DNA from: Alphaproteobacteria bacterium
Lineage (GTDB): Bacteria; Pseudomonadota; Alphaproteobacteria; UBA828
Assembly (NCBI GenBank): GCA_022826345.1
Contig: JAJDVB010000061.1
Location: 1 to 16,738, forward strand
Reading direction: 5' to 3'
DNA: 16,738 bases
The position numbers and the translations under genes were made by a program. The notes beneath the pieces were generated by a model that searched no databases, was not told where the DNA came from, and was given only the letters and a program-made list of their open reading frames with translations. This document shows, piece by piece, positions 7,101 through 14,143 of this stretch. The stretch's first letter is position 1. Every line of letters begins with the position of its first letter.

Positions 7101-7628
7101 ATGTCCCGACCCACGATGCGGGCGTTTCAAGCGGCGAATGCCAATGGCGGCGAGGTCTCGCCGCTCTCGTCGCCCCACGACGATCTCAACCAGCAGATCG
7201 TCCGTCTGCTGCAGGACGACGGGCGCGCCACCTATGACGAGATCGGGCAGAAGCTCGGCGTGTCGGGTGGGACGGTGCGCAACCGCGTCACCCGGATGCG
7301 GGACGCCGGCATGCTCCGCATCGTGGCCGTGGTCGACCCGGTGGCCGTCGACTACGAGTCCGACGCGATGCTCGGCATCAAGACCGCGCCGGGCGTGGCT
7401 CCGTCCGCGGTCGCCGAGCGGCTCGATCCGCACGAAGCCGTCGTCTACGTCATGTGGGTCAGCGGCCGGTTCGACCTGCTGGTCGAGGTCGTATGCGACG
7501 AGGAAACCGAGCTTGCGAACTTCCTGAACGATCATATCCACGGCCAACCCGACATCGCGCACGTCGAGGTCATGACCCGGCTCGGCATGTTCAAGAACCA
7601 GTTCCTTCTCAAGCGCAACGTGCCCTAG
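7101..7628 (+). CDS. Lrp/AsnC-family transcriptional regulator
   Basis: DNA-binding regulator that senses a small molecule, usually an amino acid or a catabolic intermediate. The 175-residue product has an N-terminal winged helix-turn-helix (about 29-80), with recognition region around LGVSGGTVRNRV, and a C-terminal RAM ligand-binding/oligomerisation domain (about 84-165). It carries an unusual polar N-terminal extension of about 28 residues before the HTH. I chose ATG at 7101 because AGGAG lies 8 nt upstream; an in-frame GTG at 7080 would add seven residues and lacks such a site. The gene starts the plus-strand operon and is divergent from the GS-like/hyuAB operon, so it is the likely local regulator of both and may respond to the pathway substrate. 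Confidence 0.92.
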   Translation: MSRPTMRAFQAANANGGEVSPLSSPHDDLNQQIVRLLQDDGRATYDEIGQKLGVSGGTVRNRVTRMRDAGMLRIVAVVDPVAVDYESDAMLGIKTAPGVAPSAVAERLDPHEAVVYVMWVSGRFDLLVEVVCDEETELANFLNDHIHGQPDIAHVEVMTRLGMFKNQFLLKRNVP

Positions 7629-7652
7629 CCCGGCGCTCTAACGGAGGTCGCC

Positions 7653-8768
7653 ATGAGCCTGTCGCTGCAATCAATCCTGGGGGCGGAGGCATTGGCTGCA
7701 TTCGAGGCTCCGGGGGCAGTGGCGCGCGGCTTGCCGGCAGCGGCCTATACGAGCGAGGCAGTCTTCCAGCTCGAGAACGAGCGGATCTTTGCCGAATCGT
7801 GGGTATTCACTGGCCTCGCGCACGAGCTGGCCGAGCCGGGCGACGTGGTGCCGGTCGCCGTGGCAGGCAAGCCGGTGCTCCTGGTTCGCGACGCGGATGG
7901 GGAGGTGCGGGCCTTTCACAACGTGTGCCGCCATCGCTGCCTGAAGCTTGTCGAAGAGGCCGGCAACGTAGGGCCCACCATTCAATGCCCCTATCATTCC
8001 TGGACCTACAGGCTCGACGGCGCACTGCACATCGCCCCCTACTTCGGTGGGCACGACCCGCGCGCGGTGCCGGCCGGCTTTGACCGGGCGCAGCACGGGC
8101 TGGTGCCGGTGCGGGTGGCGACCTGGCACGACTGGATCTTTGTCAACCTGAGCGGCGAAGCGCCTCCCATGGAGGACTTCGTTGCTCCGATCCAGAGACA
8201 CCTCGAGGGAATCGATCTCACCCGTATGCGGCACGTCGTGACGGTCGACCTGGGCGAGATCGGCGCGAACTGGAAGCTCCTGATGGAGAACTTCATCGAG
8301 CCCTATCACGTGCCCTTCGTGCACGCGACGACCACCGAGCAGCCGCTGACCGATCACTATACCTTGAACGAGCCGGACTGCCTGGGCTGCGCCGTGGATG
8401 TCTCCAGCGAAGCGAAGCGGAACGATACGCTCTCGGCGGATTCCCGCTATCTCACCCTCTTCCCCAACTTCTCGTTCGGGCTCTACCTGCCGCACCAAAT
8501 TGGCGTGCACCTGGACGTGCCACTGGCGCCGGACCGCACTCTTCAGCGCCGCGCCGTCTACACCCTTGGGGATTTGCCGATATCGGAGGAACAGACGGCG
8601 CAGCTCGCAACGCTCTGGCGCGACGTGCACGTGGAGGACCAGGTGATCTGCGAGCGGCTCCAGCAAGGCCGCGCATCGGCGGTCGCCGACGGCGGCGGCG
8701 TGCTCTCCCCGGTGTGGGAGGACTCGGTGCGGAGCTTCCAGGAGCTCGTGGTGAGCCACCTGCGATGA
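7653..8768 (+). CDS. Rieske non-haem iron oxygenase, alpha subunit
   Basis: Aromatic-ring-hydroxylating-dioxygenase-family oxygenase component. The 371-residue protein has a Rieske [2Fe-2S] domain with C92, H94, C112 and H115 in the CxH-17-CxxH pattern, then a catalytic domain with the mononuclear iron ligands H219 and H224 (EPYHVPFVH) and probably D329 (VEDQ). The bridging residue three before the first His is Glu (E216) rather than the usual Asp. Glu is known here in the carnitine oxygenase CntA, and related enzymes act on quaternary ammonium compounds such as glycine betaine or stachydrine, so N-demethylation or C-N cleavage is likelier than ring dihydroxylation (inference). GGAGG lies 5 nt before the ATG and the gene follows the regulator by 24 nt. 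No ferredoxin or reductase partner is in the window. Confidence 0.92.
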   Translation: MSLSLQSILGAEALAAFEAPGAVARGLPAAAYTSEAVFQLENERIFAESWVFTGLAHELAEPGDVVPVAVAGKPVLLVRDADGEVRAFHNVCRHRCLKLVEEAGNVGPTIQCPYHSWTYRLDGALHIAPYFGGHDPRAVPAGFDRAQHGLVPVRVATWHDWIFVNLSGEAPPMEDFVAPIQRHLEGIDLTRMRHVVTVDLGEIGANWKLLMENFIEPYHVPFVHATTTEQPLTDHYTLNEPDCLGCAVDVSSEAKRNDTLSADSRYLTLFPNFSFGLYLPHQIGVHLDVPLAPDRTLQRRAVYTLGDLPISEEQTAQLATLWRDVHVEDQVICERLQQGRASAVADGGGVLSPVWEDSVRSFQELVVSHLR

Positions 8769-8860
8769 AAACCGGGGGTTGACCCTGGTGCGAAGTGAGG
8801 GCTGGCGGTTTGCAGGCCGGATCGCCTACTCTGCCGCGCCGCCATCCAGGGAGAATGACC

Positions 8861-9262
8861 ATGCAGCTTCTACACACCATGCTCCGCGTGGGCGATATGC
8901 AGCGCTCGATCGACTTCTACACCAAGGTCGTCGGCATGGACCTGCTGCGCACCACCGAGCGCCCCGACCAGGGGTATTCGCTCGCCTTCGTCGCCTTCAA
9001 CGGCGGCAACAAGAACGGTGAGGCCGAGCTGGAGCTGACCTACAACCACGGCGTCTCGGACTACGATCTCGGCTCCGCATACGGTCATATCGCGCTCGGT
9101 GTGGACAATGTCGCCGAGACCTGCGAGCGGATCCGGGAGGCGGGCGGCAACATCACGCGCGAGGCTGGGCCAGTCAAAGGCGGGACCACGGTCATCGCGT
9201 TCGTTGAGGACCCGGACGGCTACAAGGTCGAGCTGATCGAGATGGGCACGCACGAGAGCTGA
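8861..9262 (+). CDS. gloA: Glyoxalase I (lactoylglutathione lyase)
   Basis: Metal-dependent isomerase that turns the hemithioacetal of methylglyoxal and glutathione into S-lactoylglutathione in the cytoplasm. The 133-residue protein has the two vicinal-oxygen-chelate halves and is close to the E. coli GloA pattern throughout, including the N-terminal [10 protein letters not shown] and the [20 protein letters not shown] block. Metal ligands can be placed at H5, E58, H76 and E124. Of two in-frame ATGs six bases apart I chose the second (8861), because AGGGAG lies 7 nt upstream of it and only 1 nt from the first. It follows the Rieske gene after a 92-bp gap, so it may have its own promoter. In this locus it could simply be housekeeping, or it may clear methylglyoxal made in the pathway. 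Confidence 0.95.
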   Translation: MQLLHTMLRVGDMQRSIDFYTKVVGMDLLRTTERPDQGYSLAFVAFNGGNKNGEAELELTYNHGVSDYDLGSAYGHIALGVDNVAETCERIREAGGNITREAGPVKGGTTVIAFVEDPDGYKVELIEMGTHES

Positions 9263-9281
9263 ACGCGCGGCGCGTGAGCTT

Positions 9282-10007
9282 GTGCCGGTCGTGGAGGGCA
9301 GACCCGACGTTCAGCGCGACGCCGAGCGGGCCTTTGCCGTTCTGGAGCAGGGTGGGATCGCCATTCTGCCCATGAGCGTCGGCTATTCCGCCATCGGCGG
9401 GTCGGCCGCAGCGCTGAAGACGATATTCGAGACCAAGCGGCGCACGCCCGCCAAGCTGAACGCGATGCTCGGCGACATGGCCCTGCACCGCGAGTTGCAC
9501 GTGCTCGATCAGAAGGGCTGGGACGTCGCCAGCACCTTGATCGAGGACCTCGACCTGCCGCTCGGCGCGATCGCGCCGGCGCGCATGGACCACCCCATCC
9601 TGCGCAAGATGGAGGCGGAGGCGCTCGCGGCCTCCACCAGCGCCGGCACCGTGCTGATGCTGCTCAATGCCGGCCCCTTCCACGCAGCGATCACTCGGCT
9701 CAGCCGCGAAGCCCAGCATCCGCTGTTCGGCTCGTCCGCCAACCTCTCGTTATCCGGCACGAAGTTCCGGGTCGAGGATATCGAGCCCGAGCTGATCGAG
9801 ATTGCCGATATCGTCATCGACCACGGGCTTCGTCTCTATCACCTCTATCGGGCCTCATCGACCCTGCTCGATCTGGAGACCTTCGAGGTGGTGCGCTACG
9901 GCGCCTGCTTCGAGCTCATCGCCGACGCGCTGAAGCGCCGCTTCGGGATCGCGCTGCCGCCACCGCCACCCGGCCACATCCGGGACCTGATCGGCGACCC
10001 TCCTTGA
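9282..10007 (+). CDS. Divergent YrdC/Sua5-domain protein
   Basis: Related to threonylcarbamoyl-AMP synthase (TsaC/Sua5), which acts in tRNA t6A synthesis. The 241-residue product keeps the fold signature: a KRR run (52-54) at the position of the substrate-binding K/R, SSANLSLSGT (151-160) matching the SAN-x-SG motif, and SSTLLDL near 192 matching the PSTVVDL motif. The usual PTDTVYGL entry motif is replaced by PMSVGYSA (30-37), so the canonical activity is doubtful. It is better seen as a YrdC-domain paralogue, perhaps binding a carbamoyl or nucleotide-like ligand. The GTG start at 9282 lies 19 nt after gloA, and its ribosome site is weak; another GTG at 9291 is possible. Its role in this cluster is unknown. 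Confidence 0.75.
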   Translation: MPVVEGRPDVQRDAERAFAVLEQGGIAILPMSVGYSAIGGSAAALKTIFETKRRTPAKLNAMLGDMALHRELHVLDQKGWDVASTLIEDLDLPLGAIAPARMDHPILRKMEAEALAASTSAGTVLMLLNAGPFHAAITRLSREAQHPLFGSSANLSLSGTKFRVEDIEPELIEIADIVIDHGLRLYHLYRASSTLLDLETFEVVRYGACFELIADALKRRFGIALPPPPPGHIRDLIGDPP

Positions 10008-10041
10008 TCCTGGGTCCACGCGACGAGTTAGGAATGCCCCC

Positions 10042-11160
10042 ATGAAGATCGCCCGCATCGAAACCATCCCTCTCGCCATCCCGCACGATCACGGCGGTCC
10101 GCCGCCAGCGTGGGGCGGGCAGGCATGGCAGGGGCTTACCATTCTGCTGGTCCGGGTCGAGACCGAGGACGGTGCCTCGGGCTGGGGCGAAGGCTTCAGC
10201 TACAACTGCATGCCGGCGCTCCAGGCAGTCATCGACGCGACGGTGGCGCCCATCCTGATCGGGCGCGACGCCACCGACATCGCCTCGCTCAACCGCGATC
10301 TGCAGCAGGCTCTGCATCTCTTCGGCCGCTACGGCATCACCATGTTCGGCATCTCTGCCATCGACATCGCGCTCTGGGACCTCGCCGGCAAGAGGGCGGG
10401 GCTGCCGCTGGGGCAACTCCTCGGCGGGCCTGCCACACCGCCGCTGGTTCCCGGCTACGCGAGCCTGCTCAAGTACCGAGATCGGGAGCTTGTCGCTGCG
10501 ACCGTGTGCGCCGCACTGGATGAGGGCTACCCCGCCATCAAGCTGCACGAGACTGGAGAGCCCGAGATCGCGGCAGCGCGCGAGACGATGGGAGCCGACA
10601 TGCCGCTCTGCACGGACACGAACTGCCCATGGACGCCGGCCGAAGCGCACGCGATGGCGGAACGGCTCAAGCCCTACGACCTCCACTGGCTGGAGGAACC
10701 CATCTTCCCGCCGGAGGACTTTAGGGCGTTGGCGCGGCTGCAACAGGAGTCAGGCATCGATCTCGCCTGCGGGGAGAACGCCTGCACCGCGTTCGAGTTC
10801 CGGCGCATGCTGGATGCCGGCGCGGTGCGCTACGTGCAGCCGAGCGTGACCAAGGTGGGCGGCGTTACCGAGTTCCTCAAGGTGCTTGCGCTGGCTGAGG
10901 GTTACAGCGTGACGGTGATGCCGCACTCGCCCTACTTCGGCCCCGGCTGGCTCGCGACCCTGCAACTTTTCGGGGCGATGCCGCTCACCGGCCGCCCCGG
11001 CGGGGGCTGGGCCGAGCGCTTCTACACGAAGCTCGAAGCGACGCTCTACCCGGAGTTTGTCTCACCAGACGAGAACGGCCACTTCCGCATCCCCACCGGG
11101 CCCGGCCTCGGTGCCGAGCCCGACCCGGACGTCATCCGCGACTATCGCGTGCCGGCGTAA
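10042..11160 (+). CDS. Mandelate racemase/muconate lactonizing-type enolase-superfamily enzyme
   Basis: Mg-dependent enzyme that abstracts a proton alpha to a carboxylate, giving racemisation, epimerisation, dehydration or cycloisomerisation. The 372-residue protein has the capping N-terminal domain (about 1-125) and a (beta/alpha)7beta barrel. The metal ligands fit D192 (CTDTN), the Glu of LEEP (218/219) and E245 (CGEN). The catalytic surroundings are atypical: the second barrel strand reads K167-L-H169 rather than K-x-K, and the His of the usual His-Asp dyad is present (H295 in MPHSP), but the Asp position appears to be Ser (S268 in QPSVTK). The reaction therefore cannot be assigned. AGGA lies 8 nt before the ATG. 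It is the last gene of the plus-strand operon, 14 bp from the convergent permease gene. Confidence 0.9.
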   Translation: MKIARIETIPLAIPHDHGGPPPAWGGQAWQGLTILLVRVETEDGASGWGEGFSYNCMPALQAVIDATVAPILIGRDATDIASLNRDLQQALHLFGRYGITMFGISAIDIALWDLAGKRAGLPLGQLLGGPATPPLVPGYASLLKYRDRELVAATVCAALDEGYPAIKLHETGEPEIAAARETMGADMPLCTDTNCPWTPAEAHAMAERLKPYDLHWLEEPIFPPEDFRALARLQQESGIDLACGENACTAFEFRRMLDAGAVRYVQPSVTKVGGVTEFLKVLALAEGYSVTVMPHSPYFGPGWLATLQLFGAMPLTGRPGGGWAERFYTKLEATLYPEFVSPDENGHFRIPTGPGLGAEPDPDVIRDYRVPA

Positions 11161-11174
11161 GCCGGCCACGAGTC

Positions 11175-11993
11175 TCAGTCGTCGGGTACGCCGAGGCGTA
11201 GCGCGCCGACGCGGATCAGCAGATAGATGATGAAGAGGAGCAGGAAGACCAGCGCATTGACGATGGTCGCCAACGCATAGAGCTCGGGCTCGATTCCGTG
11301 GCGCAGCGTGCCCCAGGCGATGGTGGGGAGCGTCGGGATCGCGGCCACGTTGTAGAAAGTGATCTCGAAATTGTTGAAGCCCAGAATGAAGCTGATGATG
11401 AAAGCACCGAGCACGGCCGGCCAGATGTTGGGGAACGTGACTTCCCGAAAGGTGCGAAACGGCCGGGCGCCGAACACCTGGGCGACCTCGTCGAAGCGCC
11501 AGTCGTAGCGCACGAGCTGCGCCAGGATCACTAGAAACGCGAAGGACACGCTGTAGGCCGTGTTGGCCACGATCGCCGATTCGATGTTGCCAGGAATTCC
11601 GAGCACGTTGCGGTTGAACATCAGGGTCGAGATTCCGATCAGGATCTGGGCGACGAAGAGCGGCGCAAGAAACAGGACGACGATCACCCCTCTGCGCCGT
11701 ATCGGGTAGCGCAGGATTCCGATCGCGGCAGCCGTGGCGAACAGCGTGGAAAGCGAAGCTGTGCCGACACCGATGAGCACGCTGTTCAGGAGGCCCACGT
11801 GAAAGTCGCTCATGATCATGAGGCGGTCGTACCACTCCCCGGTGAAGACCGGCGGGAACGGCCACACGTTATTCTCCATGATCGAGAGATAGCCGATGTA
11901 GAAGATGGGGAAGTAGAGGAACAGGTAGAGCGCCAGCAGCATCGCGGTCTGGCCGCCGATCACGAAGCGTGCGCCTGGATTCACCGCAGCCAT
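11175..11993 (-). CDS. ABC importer permease, PotC/PotI-like
   Basis: Inner-membrane permease of a polyamine/quaternary-amine-type ABC importer. The 272-residue protein has about six hydrophobic segments (first around 14-38, last around 240-262) and the EAA cytoplasmic loop, seen as EVAQVFGARPFRTFREVTFP, which couples to the ATPase. It is the last gene of the four-gene transport operon, and its ATG lies one base after the stop of the preceding permease gene, so the two are translationally coupled. Its 3' end faces the enolase gene with only 14 bp between stops, with no obvious terminator. Substrate is unknown; the PotABCD type carries spermidine or putrescine, and relatives carry other organic amines. 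Confidence 0.93.
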   Translation of the reverse strand: MAAVNPGARFVIGGQTAMLLALYLFLYFPIFYIGYLSIMENNVWPFPPVFTGEWYDRLMIMSDFHVGLLNSVLIGVGTASLSTLFATAAAIGILRYPIRRRGVIVVLFLAPLFVAQILIGISTLMFNRNVLGIPGNIESAIVANTAYSVSFAFLVILAQLVRYDWRFDEVAQVFGARPFRTFREVTFPNIWPAVLGAFIISFILGFNNFEITFYNVAAIPTLPTIAWGTLRHGIEPELYALATIVNALVFLLLFIIYLLIRVGALRLGVPDD

Positions 11994-11994
11994 G

Positions 11995-12876
11995 TCAGGC
12001 CCCTGCGCCCGTGAATCCCGCCCGGCGAAGCCGGACCGTGCGCCACAGCACGAAGATGACGGCGAGCGAGGCCACGCACATCACCACCCCCATCGCCGAA
12101 CCGAGTGCCCACGTGCCGGCGGAACCGAACTGATGCTCGAGACGATTGACGAACATCGAGCCGTCGGGCCCGCCCAGGAAGCGCGGCGTCACGGACGCGG
12201 CGAAGGTGGGAATGAAGACCAACACGATCCCGATAGCGGTTCCCATCCAGTTGAGCGGCCAGGTGACCTCGAAGAACGCCCGCCACGGCCTTGCGCCGTT
12301 CACCTTCGCCACTTCCAGCAGCTCGAAGTTGAAGTTGAAGAGGGAGAGGTAGATCGCAAGCAGCATGAAGGGAATCCAGAGGTAGATCAGACCCACTGCG
12401 CTGGCGATGTTGGTGTACATCAGCACTTGGATCGGCTGCGCACCCAGCTCCATCAGCGCCATGTTGACCAGCCCGATGGGCCCCAGGATCTGCTGCATCG
12501 CGGTGATTCGCAGCAGGATTCCCGTGAGGAACGGGGCCGCTGTGAGGAGCACCAGGACCAGCTTGTAGCGACCGCCGTGCTTGGCGATCAGGTACGCGCA
12601 GGGCCAAGCATAAACGAGACAGATGGCGGAGACCGCGGCTGCCATGGCGAGCGATTTCAGCAGGAACTTGAGGTAGATCCATTCGCCCAGGACCGCCTCG
12701 TAGTTGTCGACGTTCCAGTCGGAAATCAGCTCGTAGCTTTCGGTTCGCCAGAAGCTGAAGACCACGATCGAGAGCAGCGGGATCAGCAGGAAGAGGACGA
12801 TGAAGAGCGCGCCCGGCCCCACCAGCGTCGCAAAGCGCACGCGCGGATCGAGAAGGAGCGCGCGACGCCCCTTCAC
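11995..12876 (-). CDS. ABC importer permease, PotB/PotH-like
   Basis: First of two permeases that form the transmembrane channel. The 293-residue protein has an N-terminal anchor (about 15-42), a periplasmic loop, and further hydrophobic segments, with the EAA motif EVAKVNGARPWRAFFEVTWP near 198-217. The start is GTG at 12876, 28 nt after the ATPase stop, with only a weak ribosome site, so coupling to the ATPase gene is probable. Its stop sits one base before the start of the next permease. Length and topology are typical of PotB-type subunits. Confidence 0.93.
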   Translation of the reverse strand: MKGRRALLLDPRVRFATLVGPGALFIVLFLLIPLLSIVVFSFWRTESYELISDWNVDNYEAVLGEWIYLKFLLKSLAMAAAVSAICLVYAWPCAYLIAKHGGRYKLVLVLLTAAPFLTGILLRITAMQQILGPIGLVNMALMELGAQPIQVLMYTNIASAVGLIYLWIPFMLLAIYLSLFNFNFELLEVAKVNGARPWRAFFEVTWPLNWMGTAIGIVLVFIPTFAASVTPRFLGGPDGSMFVNRLEHQFGSAGTWALGSAMGVVMCVASLAVIFVLWRTVRLRRAGFTGAGA

Positions 12877-12904
12877 GTTGCGCCGTCCGCCGACGCTTCG
12901 GGCG

Positions 12905-13999
12905 TCATGGCGCGTCGTTCGTGGCCAGGAACACGTCAGCCGCCTCCACAGTCCAGCCCAGGCTCACGCGCGAGCCGCGGTCAACGCCAGCGATGCTGGG
13001 CGGTCCACTCACGACCAGCTCCACCTCGTTACCGGCGCGCACGATGTAGTCGGCGAACTGGCCCTTGAAGATGATGTCGCGCACCGTCCCTTCGATCCGG
13101 TTCTCGTGATGGACGCCATCTGCCGAGGCGCTGAGCGCGATCCGTTCGCTCTTGAGATAAATCTCTACCGGATCGCCCGGCCGGGCGTCTCTGACGGAGC
13201 GTCCGATCAGCGTGATGCCGTCCCAGTCGATGCGGAGGCGCTCGCCCTCGCTATCGATCACGCGCCCGGAGAGCTTGTTCGGTGCGCCGACGAAGGAGGC
13301 AACGAACCGTGTGGCAGGCGCGTTGTAGACCTCCAGCTTGGGTCCGATCTGCTCCAGCACGCCCTGGTGCATCACAGCCATGCGATCGCTCATGGTGAGC
13401 GCCTCTTCCTGGTTGTGCGTCACGTAGACGAAGGGGATGCCGAGCTCCTCCTGATAGCGGCGCACCTCGATTTCCATCTCCTTGCGCAGCTCGCGGTCGA
13501 GGTTGGCCAACGGCTCGTCGAGCAACAGAAGCTCGGGCCGCGAGACCAGCCCGCGCGCGAGCGCGACGCGTTGCTTCTGGCCGCCCGAGAGCTGGTGGGG
13601 GAAGCGGTCCCCCAGCCCTTCCATGCGGACGAACCCGAGAATCCAGTCGAGCTGTTCCTCTCGCTCGGCCGCGTTCCGGCCCTGCATCTTGAGCGGGAAG
13701 GTGATGTTCTCCGCCACCGTACGATGCGGGAACAGAAGGAAGTCCTGGAACACCATGCCGATGCGGCGCAGATACGGCGGCAGCCTGGTCACGTCGGTGC
13801 CGCCGATCTCCACCCGGCCGCGATCGGGCGCCTCCAGGCCAGAGACGATGCGCAGCAGCGTGGTCTTGCCCGAACCGCTGGGCCCCAGCAGCGCGAAGAA
13901 CTCGCGGCGGCCGACCTCGAGGCTTACGCCGTCGACGGCGCGAACCGCGCCGAAGCGCTTCTCGACCGCCTCGATGCGCAAGATTGCCTGGTCGCTCAT
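12905..13999 (-). CDS. ABC importer ATPase, PotA-like
   Basis: Cytoplasmic ATPase that powers the importer. The 364-residue protein contains Walker A GPSGSGKT (39-46), Q-loop Q85 in VFQD, signature LSGGQKQR (137-144), Walker B LLLLDEP (157-163), the switch H195 in VTHNQEEA and, after about residue 240, a C-terminal TOBE regulatory domain. Everything needed for ATP hydrolysis is present. The ATG at 13999 has GGGAG about 10 nt upstream. It lies between the binding-protein gene, 144 nt upstream across a stem-loop, and the permease genes. Family membership (spermidine/putrescine-type, MalK-like with TOBE) is clear, but the cargo is not. Confidence 0.95.
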   Translation of the reverse strand: MSDQAILRIEAVEKRFGAVRAVDGVSLEVGRREFFALLGPSGSGKTTLLRIVSGLEAPDRGRVEIGGTDVTRLPPYLRRIGMVFQDFLLFPHRTVAENITFPLKMQGRNAAEREEQLDWILGFVRMEGLGDRFPHQLSGGQKQRVALARGLVSRPELLLLDEPLANLDRELRKEMEIEVRRYQEELGIPFVYVTHNQEEALTMSDRMAVMHQGVLEQIGPKLEVYNAPATRFVASFVGAPNKLSGRVIDSEGERLRIDWDGITLIGRSVRDARPGDPVEIYLKSERIALSASADGVHHENRIEGTVRDIIFKGQFADYIVRAGNEVELVVSGPPSIAGVDRGSRVSLGWTVEAADVFLATNDAP

Positions 14000-14085
14000 C
14001 CCGCCCGGACTCCCGCTATCCTCAGCGCTGCCGTGCGCCGCGCGCCCTCAGGCCGCGATCCGGCAAGACGTGCCACCATAGCAAG

Positions 14086-14117
14086 AGAGGGACCGGACCG
14101 TAGGGTCCGATCCCTCT
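14086..14117 (-). terminator. Strong intercistronic stem-loop between binding-protein and ATPase genes
   Basis: AGAGGGA (14086-14092) pairs with TCCCTCT (14111-14117), and the inner GGACC (14095-14099) pairs with GGTCC (14104-14108), giving a stem of about 13 pairs with one mismatch and a 4-nt loop. It lies between the substrate-binding-protein gene and the ATPase gene. On the minus strand it is followed by TCTTGCT-like sequence but no true T-run. A leaky terminator or an mRNA-stabilising hairpin that lets the binding protein be made in excess, as in many ABC operons, is the likely role. Confidence 0.6.
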
Positions 14118-14143
14118 GCACCGTGTTGTGGTGAGTATGCGGC

